A stretch of DNA of 64,000 bases from Roseibium hamelinense (GCF_007830545.1 NZ_VLLF01000002.1:248001-312000), one strand, 5' to 3'; counted from the first letter of the stretch, positions 43,892 through 52,230 are shown. Made by a program: numbers and translations. The notes: generated by a model not told the origin, from the sequence alone.

Positions 43892-44632
43892 ATGTGGCTC
43901 AGTCGTCTATTTGGCGGAAAAAAGCCGGAAATGAAAAGCTCGGAGGACGGTATGCATGGCAAAGACCATGGCGCTGCCGCATGGAGCACAGATCCAACCG
44001 GTACCAACGCTTCGGGAGAACAGCGCAGCACGGATGAAGCGGCGCAACAAAATAGTGATGAGGGCGAGCTGAGGCTTGCACGGGATCCAAATGGACGGTT
44101 GAGACCCCGGCGAGATACGCCCAAAACCGCCGGGACGGCAAATTCAGAAAGCGATCAGGGCGCTGGAAATTCTGATCCGGAAGGAAGTGCAGGGCGCTCT
44201 GACCTTTTAGGCAAAAAGCCAAAACCTGGTTCAGGCTCCCAAAACGCGGCGAGTGGTCACGCCAAACCACAAACAACCGCGCTTAATCAACAGGTTGTGC
44301 AGGCTGCGGAGTTTTCGAACTACGAAAACACCAACTACGCACCCGATCTGGTGGTTACGCCGCCCAATCTCATGGCCGGCCAGACTGCCGGCCTCGCCGT
44401 TCAGGATGCAGCCAATTACATGAACGCGATAATGCAGATCGCTGTGGCTGCACAGGCGGTAGCAATCAAAAAGGCGGCTGAAGGGCCCATCGAAGCCGTT
44501 GAAGAAGTGCCGCTGCTGCTCGAAGTGCAGAAAATGGTTACCGCCGCCGTTGGTGTGTACGGGACTGTGACCAGCACAGCAGGGCAAAAAACAGAAACAT
44601 TCATCAAGGACATCAATTCGTCCGAGGCTTGA
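43892..44632 (+). CDS. disordered protein with a Reb-like C-terminal domain
   Basis: 246 residues. The N-terminal ~130 residues are low-complexity, rich in G, S, D, E, K and N, and predicted disordered. From about residue 130 the sequence is Reb-like: TPPNLMAGQTAGLAVQDAAN and NAIMQIAVAAQAVAIKKA parallel the RebB pattern of Ala/Gln-rich helices. The last ~40 residues form an amphipathic Ala/Thr segment. This is not a standard RebB; it could be an assembly or tip component. ATG 43892 follows AAAGGGAGCG. Confidence 0.6.
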   Translation: MWLSRLFGGKKPEMKSSEDGMHGKDHGAAAWSTDPTGTNASGEQRSTDEAAQQNSDEGELRLARDPNGRLRPRRDTPKTAGTANSESDQGAGNSDPEGSAGRSDLLGKKPKPGSGSQNAASGHAKPQTTALNQQVVQAAEFSNYENTNYAPDLVVTPPNLMAGQTAGLAVQDAANYMNAIMQIAVAAQAVAIKKAAEGPIEAVEEVPLLLEVQKMVTAAVGVYGTVTSTAGQKTETFIKDINSSEA

Positions 44633-44646
44633 GACAGGAGGCCTTC

Positions 44647-44889
44647 ATGCAAACCGAACACGGACCGCAGCCGACCGGCCAAATGCGAAGTGCGAAAGTG
44701 CATTCGCTCGCCCCTCAGGACACACCGGAGGATGACCATGAACCGGACCGGCCGCATGGCCGGAAAGATCGTCCGGGGGCTTTTAAACGAGAGCGGAAAC
44801 GGACCTTGAAGCAAGCATTTGAGGACCTGCCCGACAAGGAAAAAGCGGGCGTGCTCAAGGCGCTCATGACCATATTGGGCCGCCGGTAG
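44647..44889 (+). CDS. small basic protein of the reb locus, unknown function
   Basis: 80-residue protein with a polar, charged N-terminal half and a C-terminal helix KQAFEDLPDKEKAGVLKALM. Start ATG 44647 is chosen because GGAGG lies 7 bases before it; the frame opens at TTG 44629, overlapping the previous gene's stop. No family recognised. Co-transcription with the reb genes follows from spacing. Confidence 0.5.
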   Translation: MQTEHGPQPTGQMRSAKVHSLAPQDTPEDDHEPDRPHGRKDRPGAFKRERKRTLKQAFEDLPDKEKAGVLKALMTILGRR

Positions 44890-44961
44890 CGGGCACAATC
44901 ATCTGACAAAGGGACCGCTATACGTCCGGATCAACTTCCGGTCGGCGGGAGGAGTGCGACT

Positions 44962-45462
44962 ATGGAACAGGAACTTGGAGATATTGCACAGCGTTTGGAC
45001 GCTGTGCTTGCCGATACGCTCAAGCGCTGGATGTCCGCATTGGAGACGTCCGAAGACAGTCTGCACCTGGGACGGCTGCATGAGGCCTACTCGTATCATG
45101 TCAGCCATATTGTGCATTTGCAGAAAGTGACGCGGACTGCGATCCGAAGTGAAGCTGCGCTTGGACAAGGCGACTTTAGTTATTTTGAAGAGGCAGCCGG
45201 TTCTTTTGATCTGGAGACAAAATGTGTTTCGGGTCGCGGGGATCGCAGCACAGGCAGCCTTGGCCGAAGCGGGTACACGCGGGGACAACGCGCGCTTGCA
45301 GGGGGGCGGGCCCAGAAAACAGGCGCCCCCAGCCCATCAGCCGCAGAGGAAACCGTCGAGGTCGTAGCCGCCGGGGAGACGGCCGTTGGAACATCGGTGA
45401 ACGAGGAGAAGCAAGATGGTAGGCAGAACAAGAGCCGCCGGTCGGGGCCCCGGACAAAATAA
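44962..45462 (+). CDS. protein of unknown function in the reb locus (helical N-terminus)
   Basis: 166 residues. The N-terminal ~90 residues form a helical region (QELGDIAQRLDAVLADTLKR, HEAYSYHVSHIVHLQKV); the remainder is low-complexity, rich in G, S, T, R and E. ATG 44962 follows GGGAGGAG. Its 3' end overlaps the start of the next gene by 47 bases in another frame, which is unusual here and shows that the last residues are tolerant of sequence. Confidence 0.5.
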   Translation: MEQELGDIAQRLDAVLADTLKRWMSALETSEDSLHLGRLHEAYSYHVSHIVHLQKVTRTAIRSEAALGQGDFSYFEEAAGSFDLETKCVSGRGDRSTGSLGRSGYTRGQRALAGGRAQKTGAPSPSAAEETVEVVAAGETAVGTSVNEEKQDGRQNKSRRSGPRTK

Positions 45463-45991
45463 TGAGCCATCGGCCGGCACCGATCTGCTGAAGAAGATCA
45501 TCAGCGGATATCTGGATGCAGCGAAGACCCAGGAGGACTATCAGTCGCTCTACCGGTCGTTGCCAAGCGTCATTGGGATTGCCGGAGAGATCGCAAAAAG
45601 GCAGGAAGAAACCGACAAAGCCATGACCGAGGCTTTGTCGACTGTCGAAAACATCTTGAAAAATGCGTCTGCAAAGGCGGCTGCGCTCCAGGAGTCCATG
45701 AGTGAGCAGCACGCTCTTCTGGAGAGGGCTGCCAATGACAAGTCCTTGCTCGCAGACCTCTTGAAATCGGCGAAAGATGGTATGGCGGGAGCCGGGCTCA
45801 ATCTCGGGCCAGGGCCCGGCGGAGCGGCCATGCCGGCAGGAGGCGGAAAAACCGCCGACCCCAAGCTTGCCTATCAGATGAACCAGATGATGGGCAATGT
45901 TCAGACCATGGTGGCTCGGGAGGTCGAACGTCAGATCGCTGCGCTTAGGGCCCAGGCGGAAAAAATAGCAAACAACCAGACCAGCGAGTAA
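45416..45991 (+). CDS. helical protein of unknown function in the reb locus
   Basis: 191 residues. A long helix-forming central region (about 30-110; EIAKRQEETDKAMTEALSTV, KAAALQESMSEQHALLERAA) resembles a coiled coil, then a Gly-rich GPGPGGAAMPAGGGK linker and a C-terminal helix (MNQMMGNVQTMVAREVERQI). It could be a scaffold or chaperone for ribbon assembly, which is speculation from context. ATG 45416 follows GAGGAG. Confidence 0.55.
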   Translation: MVGRTRAAGRGPGQNNEPSAGTDLLKKIISGYLDAAKTQEDYQSLYRSLPSVIGIAGEIAKRQEETDKAMTEALSTVENILKNASAKAAALQESMSEQHALLERAANDKSLLADLLKSAKDGMAGAGLNLGPGPGGAAMPAGGGKTADPKLAYQMNQMMGNVQTMVAREVERQIAALRAQAEKIANNQTSE

Positions 45992-46130
45992 GCGTCTGCA
46001 TCGATTTGCCCGTTTGAGTTCAAAAAAAACAATAAAAATAATAGCTTGCCGTTTCACAAACTCCCCTGGGCAGCGTCCTTCTAAGTGCCAGCAGCCGGCA
46101 CATCAGCCGGCCATTTTGAAGGAGCTATGA

Positions 46131-46448
46131 ATGCCTGATCCTCTCGTAAATCCCATGGTGACCGATGCTGTCACGCAATCCAACGTAAAGGTTGTCGCGG
46201 AATCTCCTGCGATGGCGATCAGCTCACTTTACCAAGCAAGCGCCCACTCGACCGGCATTTTGTTTGAAAACGCGGTTGCGGCCCAGCAGCAGCAAAACAT
46301 CCTTGCTCAGGCTTCGGTCAACCAGGGTGTCATGCAGATCTACAGCATGGACACCATGGCCGGCGCCGGCGCGACAGAAAAGGTTGGCCAATCTGGTACC
46401 GCGGACAATCTGACAAGCCTGCTGACCGTTCTCAACGCGTTCAGCTAA
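46131..46448 (+). CDS. RebB-family R-body protein 2
   Basis: 105 residues with the full RebB pattern: MVTDAVTQSNVKVVAESPAM at the N-terminus, LYQASAHSTGILFENAVAAQ in the middle, then a Gln/Ala-rich helix and a Met-containing tail. It is preceded by GAAGGAGCT and by GC-rich GCCGGC repeats that recur before the next gene. About nine in ten residues match the copy at 46494-46826. The upstream 139 bp contains an AT-rich A-tract and may hold an internal promoter. Confidence 0.92.
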   Translation: MPDPLVNPMVTDAVTQSNVKVVAESPAMAISSLYQASAHSTGILFENAVAAQQQQNILAQASVNQGVMQIYSMDTMAGAGATEKVGQSGTADNLTSLLTVLNAFS

Positions 46449-46493
46449 AGCCTGAAGCTGGCCGGTTGGCCGGCAGATTTGAAGGAGCTTTGA

Positions 46494-46826
46494 ATGCCTG
46501 ACCCACTCGTCAATCCGATGATCACTGACGCGGTGACACAATCCAACGTGAAAGTTGTTGGTGAGTCTCCCGCAATGGCGATGAGCACGCTGTATCAATC
46601 AAGCGCGCACTCCACCGGAATCCTGTTTGAAAACGCGGTCGCAGCCCAACAACAGCAAAACATCCTTGCTCAGGCTGCGGTCAACCAGGGTGTCATGCAG
46701 ATCTACAGCATGGACACCATGGCCGGTGCCGGGGCAACGGAGAAAGTTGCTCAAAGCGGTGTCGCAGACAATTTGACAAGCCTTCTGACGGTTCTGAATG
46801 CCTTTGGCGGCCGTAGCGGCCGCTAA
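46494..46826 (+). CDS. RebB-family R-body protein 3 (near-duplicate of protein 2)
   Basis: 110 residues, differing from the preceding copy at roughly nine positions over the shared length and carrying a short basic C-terminus (GGRSGR). The GAAGGAGCT ribosome site and flanking GCCGG elements are also duplicated, so the whole unit was copied recently. In R-body systems closely related Reb proteins co-assemble, so keeping two copies may adjust stoichiometry. Confidence 0.92.
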   Translation: MPDPLVNPMITDAVTQSNVKVVGESPAMAMSTLYQSSAHSTGILFENAVAAQQQQNILAQAAVNQGVMQIYSMDTMAGAGATEKVAQSGVADNLTSLLTVLNAFGGRSGR

Positions 46827-47090
46827 GTAACGGCGGCTGACGTCCGTTAGCAGCGCTGTCAGAGACAATCGGACTTCGTTTCGGGTGCCCGGAACGGGGT
46901 CCTTTTGTCATGCGCGTAAAACAGATTTTAACAACTAGAGGGTGATTGTCTGGTGTGTCCCGGTTGTTTTTGTCTGAGTTCAGACGCGTAAGGACCGGCA
47001 AGAGTGCTTGCGGGAAGCAGCTCGGGACAGTGGGCAAAGGTGTCACAAGCTGCGCGCGAAAAGCGTTCAACTGTCAAAGGAGACTTGCCC

Positions 47091-47426
47091 ATGCCAGCCA
47101 ATCCGAACTCAGAACCTGTCGTTCAAACCGTTGCCGATATCGATGCCCTTGTGCTCGGCCTCGCACCAGCAACAGCGGGTGCGGCGCTTTACGGCGCTAT
47201 GTCCCATTCGATGGGCATCCTGTTTGAGAATTCGGTCGCCAACCAGGCCCGCCAAGCCATGCTCGGGAACATGCTGGTGGCCGGCGCGATCTTGCAAACA
47301 ACACCCATAACCGATATGGCCGCGGTCGCTGCAACAGCTGCAGTAGACCCGGATGCGGATCTCAATGACCTGCTTTCTGCGCTCAATCAGTTCGGTGCAA
47401 AGGATAGCAAACCCTCCGGTTCCTAA
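47091..47426 (+). CDS. divergent RebB-family protein 4
   Basis: 111-residue protein sharing the Reb core in altered form: MSHSMGILFENSVANQARQA replaces STGILFENAVAAQQ, and the N-terminal VTQ motif is not kept. The C-terminus (DLNDLLSALNQFGAKD) matches the LTSLLTVLNAF ending of copies 2 and 3. ATG 47091 follows AAAGGAGA; the frame extends upstream without a ribosome site. It may be a specialised subunit such as an end cap, an inference from divergence. Confidence 0.8.
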   Translation: MPANPNSEPVVQTVADIDALVLGLAPATAGAALYGAMSHSMGILFENSVANQARQAMLGNMLVAGAILQTTPITDMAAVAATAAVDPDADLNDLLSALNQFGAKDSKPSGS

Positions 47427-47526
47427 GGGTCCGCGAAAATCCGGACTTCTCTTAACCACGCGTTCGGCGCTATAGAGGGCGCCAATAGCGCTGAGCGCGC
47501 GATAAAACCAATCAAGAAAAGCCAAT

Positions 47527-48315
47527 ATGACCGACTACCTGATCGCTGCCCTTTATAAGTTTACTCCTCTTGAAGACTTCGAAGCGATGCGTGACCCGCT
47601 GAAGGCCTTCTGCGCGGCGCGCGACGTCCGGGGCAGTTTGCTGCTGGCAAGCGAGGGGATCAACGGAACGATTTGCGGCCCGGAAATCAGTGTGCGTGAA
47701 GTGTTGGCACACTTGCGATCAGATCCGCGTCTTGCCGATCTTGCCCACAAGGAGTCGTGGAGCCATCGCCACGTTTACAAGCGCATCAAGGTGCGGCTCA
47801 AGCAGGAGATCGTGCGGTTGGCGGTCGACGATATCGACCCGAACGAAATTGTCGGCACCTATGTTAAGCCTGAAGACTGGAACGCGCTCATTGAGGACCC
47901 GGATGTCGTGGTCATCGACATACGCAACGACTATGAGTTCGCATTCGGGACCTTCGAACGGGCTATGAACCCCGAAACCCAGTCGTTCCGGGAGTTCCCG
48001 GACTGGGTCGACCATTCGGAAACCCTGAAGAAAAAGCCGAAGGTTGCCATGTTCTGTACCGGAGGTATTCGGTGCGAAAAGGCGACGGCGTGGATGCTCA
48101 AGAACGGTTTCGAGGATGTGTATCACCTGGAAGGCGGTATTTTGAACTACCTGGAAAAGGTTCCGGAGGAGAAGAGCCTTTGGAAGGGAGAGTGCTTTGT
48201 GTTCGATGACCGGGTGTCGGTTGATCACGCGCTGCAACCCAAATGGGGCAGTTGGATCCCTGAGGCTGCAAAACACGTGATCAACGAAGACACGGACTAT
48301 GCCGAAGAAGGGTAA
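47527..48315 (+). CDS. trhO: oxygen-dependent tRNA uridine(34) hydroxylase (rhodanese family)
   Basis: 262-residue YceA-type protein that hydroxylates uridine 34 of tRNAs. An N-terminal acylphosphatase-like domain (LASEGINGTICG near residue 40) precedes the rhodanese domain with the conserved CTGGIRCEKATAWM (about 177). ATG 47527 fits the family N-terminus. It lies 100 bp after the last reb gene and marks the return to core genes. Confidence 0.92.
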   Translation: MTDYLIAALYKFTPLEDFEAMRDPLKAFCAARDVRGSLLLASEGINGTICGPEISVREVLAHLRSDPRLADLAHKESWSHRHVYKRIKVRLKQEIVRLAVDDIDPNEIVGTYVKPEDWNALIEDPDVVVIDIRNDYEFAFGTFERAMNPETQSFREFPDWVDHSETLKKKPKVAMFCTGGIRCEKATAWMLKNGFEDVYHLEGGILNYLEKVPEEKSLWKGECFVFDDRVSVDHALQPKWGSWIPEAAKHVINEDTDYAEEG

Positions 48316-48413
48316 CTTAACCCTTCGGAAATTTGGCGCTTTAACCTTTGGTAAAGATTTCCTAAGCTCATGCCGGGCCCATGTTGAGCCCGCAGGGCAG
48401 GGGGAATTGTGCC

Positions 48414-48998
48414 ATGCGTCGAACTGCAATGATCGCCAGTCTGGCGATGAGTTTTCTTTATGTTTCACCACAACTGGCGTCCGCTGGTGGCTACAAATCG
48501 TCCTGTTATGAACAGGCGGTGATTCCGGCCACCTACCGCACGGTCGCGGAAAAAGTCCTGGTTCAGCCAGCGAGCCAGCGCGTTGTGCGCCAGCCCGCTG
48601 TTTACGGCTATCGGACAAAGCGCGTTGTTGTTCAGCCAGAGCGGGTGAGTTACCGCGCCATTGCGCCGGTCTACCAAACACGGCATCAGAGGGTCCTGGT
48701 CCAGCCTGCCTCAACGGGCTGGGAATACCAGTATCGTCATGGCAAGAAAGTCCTTTGCAAGGTGACCCACCCGGCTGTTTACAAGACGGTTGCGCAGACT
48801 GTTCTCGTCAAGCCCGGCGGGAAGGTCGCCGTCAGGCACCCTGCCATCTATGGTACCGTGCAGGAAAAATACATCCTTCAACATGCAAGCAAGCGCGTGG
48901 TGCACCAGCCTGCTGTTTACAGAACGGTTCACCGGAAGGTGAAGGTCAGTAATCAGCAGGTGGTTTGGCGGCCGGTGTCGTCCAAATGCCGTCACTAG
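48414..48998 (+). CDS. secreted repeat protein of unknown function
   Basis: 194-residue exported protein. After a signal peptide (about 1-22, ending LASAGG) the sequence consists of repeats of about 25-28 residues built on KVLVQPASQRVVRQPAVYGY, with five or more degenerate copies: V-x-V-x-P-A-x-x-x-V-V-x-x-P-A-V-Y. The valine/tyrosine/arginine pattern suggests beta-structure on the cell surface or in the periplasm. Two Cys near the ends could form a disulfide. No known family is recognised. ATG 48414 follows GGGGG. Confidence 0.6.
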   Translation: MRRTAMIASLAMSFLYVSPQLASAGGYKSSCYEQAVIPATYRTVAEKVLVQPASQRVVRQPAVYGYRTKRVVVQPERVSYRAIAPVYQTRHQRVLVQPASTGWEYQYRHGKKVLCKVTHPAVYKTVAQTVLVKPGGKVAVRHPAIYGTVQEKYILQHASKRVVHQPAVYRTVHRKVKVSNQQVVWRPVSSKCRH

Positions 48999-49065
48999 AC
49001 TGAAAGCATTAGTCTATGCTGCGGCGGGTTTCTCCCGCTGCAGATCCGGAGAACCATCTCGGCTG

Positions 49066-49950
49066 TCACGAGGTCTTGAACAGGTTGGTCGGCAGGCCTT
49101 TCGTCCCATGACCTTCAACGATGAACAGGCCGCCGGACAGCGAACTCGGGTCAATATCCGTCGGATCTGAAGGCGGCCTCAAGCTCGTGACGACCAGCTG
49201 GTCCAGTTCCGGACCACAAAAGCACGGCATGGTTGGCCGCGGGACCGGCATCTTGATGGCTTGCTTGAGCTCCCCGTCCTCGCTGAAGCGGTTCAATAGC
49301 CCGGCAGATACTCCCGCACTCCAATAGCAGCCGTCGGCGTCTACTGTTGCCCCGTCGGGGCGCCCTGTTTCATTGGTTTGTTGGGCAAACAGCATCTTGC
49401 TGCCAAGGGTGCCGGTTTCCGGCTCAAACGCGTAGGCTTCGATCCAGCCCGGACTGGTATCGGAGTGATACAGTGTCATCCCCGAAGGTGACCACGCCAA
49501 GCCGTTGGAGCACTGAAGCGCATCCCGGATCATGTGTACGTCGCCTGTCGGGTCGACCCGGTATAGACCGGCGATCGGTTCCCTTGGACTTCTGGTGTCC
49601 ATGGTCCCGACCCAAAAAGCACCGTCTGGACCGACTTTCCCGTCATTCAGGCGTGTATGGGGCTGGTCTTCCTCGATCATTGCCAGGACCGATTGCTCTC
49701 CGGACGCCGGGTCGAACAGGACGATCTTGTCCCAAACCGCAACGACGAGCCGTCCGTCGTCGGCAAGGCCGAAAGATCCGACTTCATTGTCGAATTGCCA
49801 ATGTTCTATCGCGCGGGTTGCCCAATCCATTGCATAGATTTTGCAGCCCTGAATATCGGTCCAGAAAAGGCGGTTTGTATTTGGATCCCAGGTTGGGCAT
49901 TCGGCAAGTTGGTACGTCGTATCAATCAGACGCGAAATCGAAATAGGCAC
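49066..49950 (-). CDS. SMP-30/gluconolactonase/regucalcin family protein
   Basis: 294-residue six-bladed propeller enzyme, probably a sugar lactonase. Motifs: the metal-binding glutamate in LAECPTWDP, HTRLNDGKVGPDGAFWVGTM, and NGLAWSPSGMTLYHSDT. GTG 49950 is chosen because AGGAAAAACAAG precedes it; TTG 49974 is also open. The family includes lactonases of sugar oxidation routes. It might supply the missing gluconolactonase activity for the Entner-Doudoroff genes, although no pgl is nearby; this is inference. Confidence 0.85.
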   Translation of the reverse strand: MPISISRLIDTTYQLAECPTWDPNTNRLFWTDIQGCKIYAMDWATRAIEHWQFDNEVGSFGLADDGRLVVAVWDKIVLFDPASGEQSVLAMIEEDQPHTRLNDGKVGPDGAFWVGTMDTRSPREPIAGLYRVDPTGDVHMIRDALQCSNGLAWSPSGMTLYHSDTSPGWIEAYAFEPETGTLGSKMLFAQQTNETGRPDGATVDADGCYWSAGVSAGLLNRFSEDGELKQAIKMPVPRPTMPCFCGPELDQLVVTSLRPPSDPTDIDPSSLSGGLFIVEGHGTKGLPTNLFKTS

Positions 49951-50042
49951 CTTGTTTTTCCTAAGGTCAATCAACGATTGAATGGGCCGACTATAGGCGG
50001 CTTCCGTACTAGCGTCGACAGGTTATAGCGTATTGAGTCTGT

Positions 50043-50516
50043 TCAGCTATGCCTGTCGCCGAGATGAAAAGCGGTTTTACGGACAATTGGCCGGATGGCA
50101 AACAAGGATTTCATCCGGGCGACACCCGGAAGTCTTGCCAGTTCCTCGCGGTGAATGCGTTCAAAGTCCGCCGGGTCTGCTGCGGTAACCCGCAACATGT
50201 AATCGGCATCGCCTGCCATCAGGAAACACTCCATGATTTCTGCCGAACGGGCAACGGCCCTTTCAAACCCCTCGAGGACTTCGTTGGATTGGCCGATCAA
50301 GGATATCTCGACAAAGACGTCCATCCGGCGGCCGATTTTGCGCTGGTTGAGCAGAGCGACATATTTGTCGATGACACCAGCCTCTTCCAAGGCACGCATG
50401 CGCCGCAAACATGCAGACGGCGACAAGCCGACCGTCTCGGCAAGGTCTGCATTGGCAATCCGGCCGTCGGACTGCAGGACATCAAGAATGTGTCGGTCGA
50501 TCCTATCAAGCTTCAT
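50043..50516 (-). CDS. Lrp/AsnC family regulator (probable ald regulator)
   Basis: 157-residue Lrp-type protein: N-terminal HTH (about 5-60; ILDVLQSDGRIANADLAETV, SPSACLRRMRALEEAGVI) and a C-terminal RAM ligand domain (about 70-150; FLMAGDADYMLRVTAADPAD). It lies divergent from alanine dehydrogenase, the usual arrangement for alanine-responsive Lrp proteins such as AldR. Two palindromes in the intergenic gap are candidate binding sites. Confidence 0.88.
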   Translation of the reverse strand: MKLDRIDRHILDVLQSDGRIANADLAETVGLSPSACLRRMRALEEAGVIDKYVALLNQRKIGRRMDVFVEISLIGQSNEVLEGFERAVARSAEIMECFLMAGDADYMLRVTAADPADFERIHREELARLPGVARMKSLFAIRPIVRKTAFHLGDRHS

Positions 50517-50549
50517 TGCGCAACATGTTTCGTTGATTGTGCTTTAAAA

Positions 50550-50575
50550 CGCCAAATTGGCGCAATTATATTGCG
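50550..50575. promoter_or_regulatory. adjacent palindromes in the lrp-ald intergenic region
   Basis: CGCCAAATTGGCG (50550-50562) and, overlapping by two bases, CGCAATTATATTGCG (50561-50575). Lrp-type proteins bind multiple 15-bp AT-centred dyads spaced along the DNA, and these are candidates for the divergent Lrp/ald control. Confidence 0.6.
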
Positions 50576-50667
50576 TAGAGTGCCGCATAGGTGATGAAAT
50601 CGCAAGCACATGCGAGCGCCAAAGGCGTATGATTTTCAGATAATTCCAAATCAAAAGGGGAAACGTC

Positions 50668-51804
50668 ATGCGCATTGGTGTGCCAAAGGAAATCAAGAAC
50701 CACGAATACCGGGTCGGTTTGACTCCAGATAGCGTCCGCGAGTTTACGGCGCGCGGCCATGAAGTCTGGGTTGAAACCCTGGCTGGTGCGGGTATCGGTG
50801 CCGATGATGCCGCTTATGAAGCCGCTGGGGCCAAAATCCTGTCGACAGCGTCGGAGGTTTTCGAAACCGCGCAGATGATCGTCAAGGTCAAGGAACCACA
50901 AGCCGAAGAACGCGCTCGCCTGCGTTCGGACCATATTCTGTTCACTTACTTGCACCTTGCGCCTGATGCCGCGCAAACTGCGGATCTGGTCAAGTCCGGC
51001 GCGACCTGCATCGCCTATGAAACTGTCTTGGGCAAAGACGGCAGCCTGCCGCTCCTGGCGCCGATGTCTCAGGTGGCCGGGCGCCTTTCGGTGATTGCGG
51101 GCGCGAAAGCGCTAGAAAAGGAACATGGCGGATCAGGCACTTTGATTGGTGGTGTGCCGGGCGTGGCCCCGGCAAAGGTCGTTGTGATCGGCGGTGGTGT
51201 AGTTGGCTCGCATGCGATCACCATGGCGCTGGGCCTGGGTGCGGACGTCACGGTCTTCGACCGCAACGTTTCCGTTCTGTCCGAGCTGTCTTTGACATAT
51301 GGGTCGGCCCTCAAGACTGTCTACTCAACAAAAGCCGCGCTGGAAGCTCATGTTCTAGAGGCTGATCTCGTTGTCGGGGCGGTCCTGGTCGCTGGTGCCG
51401 CTGCCCCCAAACTTGTGACAGCAGACATGGTCAAGCGCATGAAGCCGGGGTCGGTGCTGGTCGATGTAGCAATCGATCAGGGCGGGTGTTTCGAGACGTC
51501 CCACGCAACAACCCATTCGGACCCAACCTACATCGTTGACGAGGTTGTACACTACTGTGTCGCAAACATGCCCGGCGCTGTGCCGCGCACGTCCACCTAT
51601 GCGTTGAACAATGTCACTTTGCCATTTGCCCTGGCTCTTGCCGACAAAGGCGCTCCGCAGGCGCTTTTGGATGATCCATTATTCCTGCCGGGTCTGAACG
51701 TTCATCAGGGCAAAGTGACCTGCTCGGCCGTTGCAGAGGCTCTCGGATACGAGTTTGTCAGCCCTGAAGCGGCGCTGTCTGCTGTCTCGGTACAGGCCGC
51801 CTGA
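50668..51804 (+). CDS. ald: alanine dehydrogenase
   Basis: Interconverts alanine and pyruvate plus ammonia with NAD. The 378-residue protein shows the N-terminal [20 protein letters not shown], the substrate Lys/His regions (VKVKEP, LHLAPD), the NAD motif [13 protein letters not shown] and the C-terminal GQHQGKV-like NVHQGKVTC. Slightly longer than the 371-residue family norm. Divergent from the Lrp-type gene. Confidence 0.96.
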   Translation: MRIGVPKEIKNHEYRVGLTPDSVREFTARGHEVWVETLAGAGIGADDAAYEAAGAKILSTASEVFETAQMIVKVKEPQAEERARLRSDHILFTYLHLAPDAAQTADLVKSGATCIAYETVLGKDGSLPLLAPMSQVAGRLSVIAGAKALEKEHGGSGTLIGGVPGVAPAKVVVIGGGVVGSHAITMALGLGADVTVFDRNVSVLSELSLTYGSALKTVYSTKAALEAHVLEADLVVGAVLVAGAAAPKLVTADMVKRMKPGSVLVDVAIDQGGCFETSHATTHSDPTYIVDEVVHYCVANMPGAVPRTSTYALNNVTLPFALALADKGAPQALLDDPLFLPGLNVHQGKVTCSAVAEALGYEFVSPEAALSAVSVQAA

Positions 51805-51880
51805 GGCCTGCGCAAGCGCAGCCACATTTTTGTGAATAACAGCGACGTGGCGGACCGAAGAGGCCCGCCATTTCGCGTTT

Positions 51881-52156
51881 CTAAGGGCATCTGACGTTGT
51901 AGGGAGTGCCATCTGGAAGTTGGGCCACGCATTCCCGCGGGGCTGTTACAGCACCGATCACGCCGCCGCCTACAGCGCCAATCGCAGCTCCTGCAAAAGC
52001 CCAGCCGGCGGTTGATCCGGCCGCTGCGCCAAGGGCAGCTCCCGTTGCGGCGCCCAAGCCGCCACCGATGAGGATACGGTCCCGTTCCGTATCGGATCCC
52101 GAGATGCATCCTGCCAGCGGCAGCGTTGCTGCCAAAACGATTAAAAGGCGCTTCAT
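51881..52156 (-). CDS. glycine-zipper lipoprotein A
   Basis: 91-residue lipoprotein. The signal ends LAGC (lipidated Cys at about residue 17), followed by a glycine-zipper region (about 31-75: GGGLGAATGAALGAAAG, then GAAIGAVGGGVIGAV) and a C-terminal CVAQLPDGTPYNVRCP with two Cys. Related to the next two genes but the most diverged (tail and linker differ). Glycine-zipper lipoproteins act in the envelope, but specific role is unknown. ATG 52156. Confidence 0.85.
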   Translation of the reverse strand: MKRLLIVLAATLPLAGCISGSDTERDRILIGGGLGAATGAALGAAAGSTAGWAFAGAAIGAVGGGVIGAVTAPRECVAQLPDGTPYNVRCP

Positions 52157-52230
52157 GTCGCAGGCCCCATGAGTGAATTCGAATCACTTAAGAGTCTAAC
52201 GATGCAAAGCGCCCTTCGTTAGTGTCGAAT

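Noticed and set aside
48480-48960. Repeats in the secreted protein gene as a CRISPR array
   Set aside because: The repeats are degenerate, in frame and translate to a coherent repeat protein; no constant direct repeats with unique spacers.
49066-49950. SMP-30 gene as the true 6-phosphogluconolactonase (pgl)
   Set aside because: Family motifs are those of SMP-30, not of DevB/Pgl or YbhE-type Pgl; substitution is only a guess and the gene is far from zwf.
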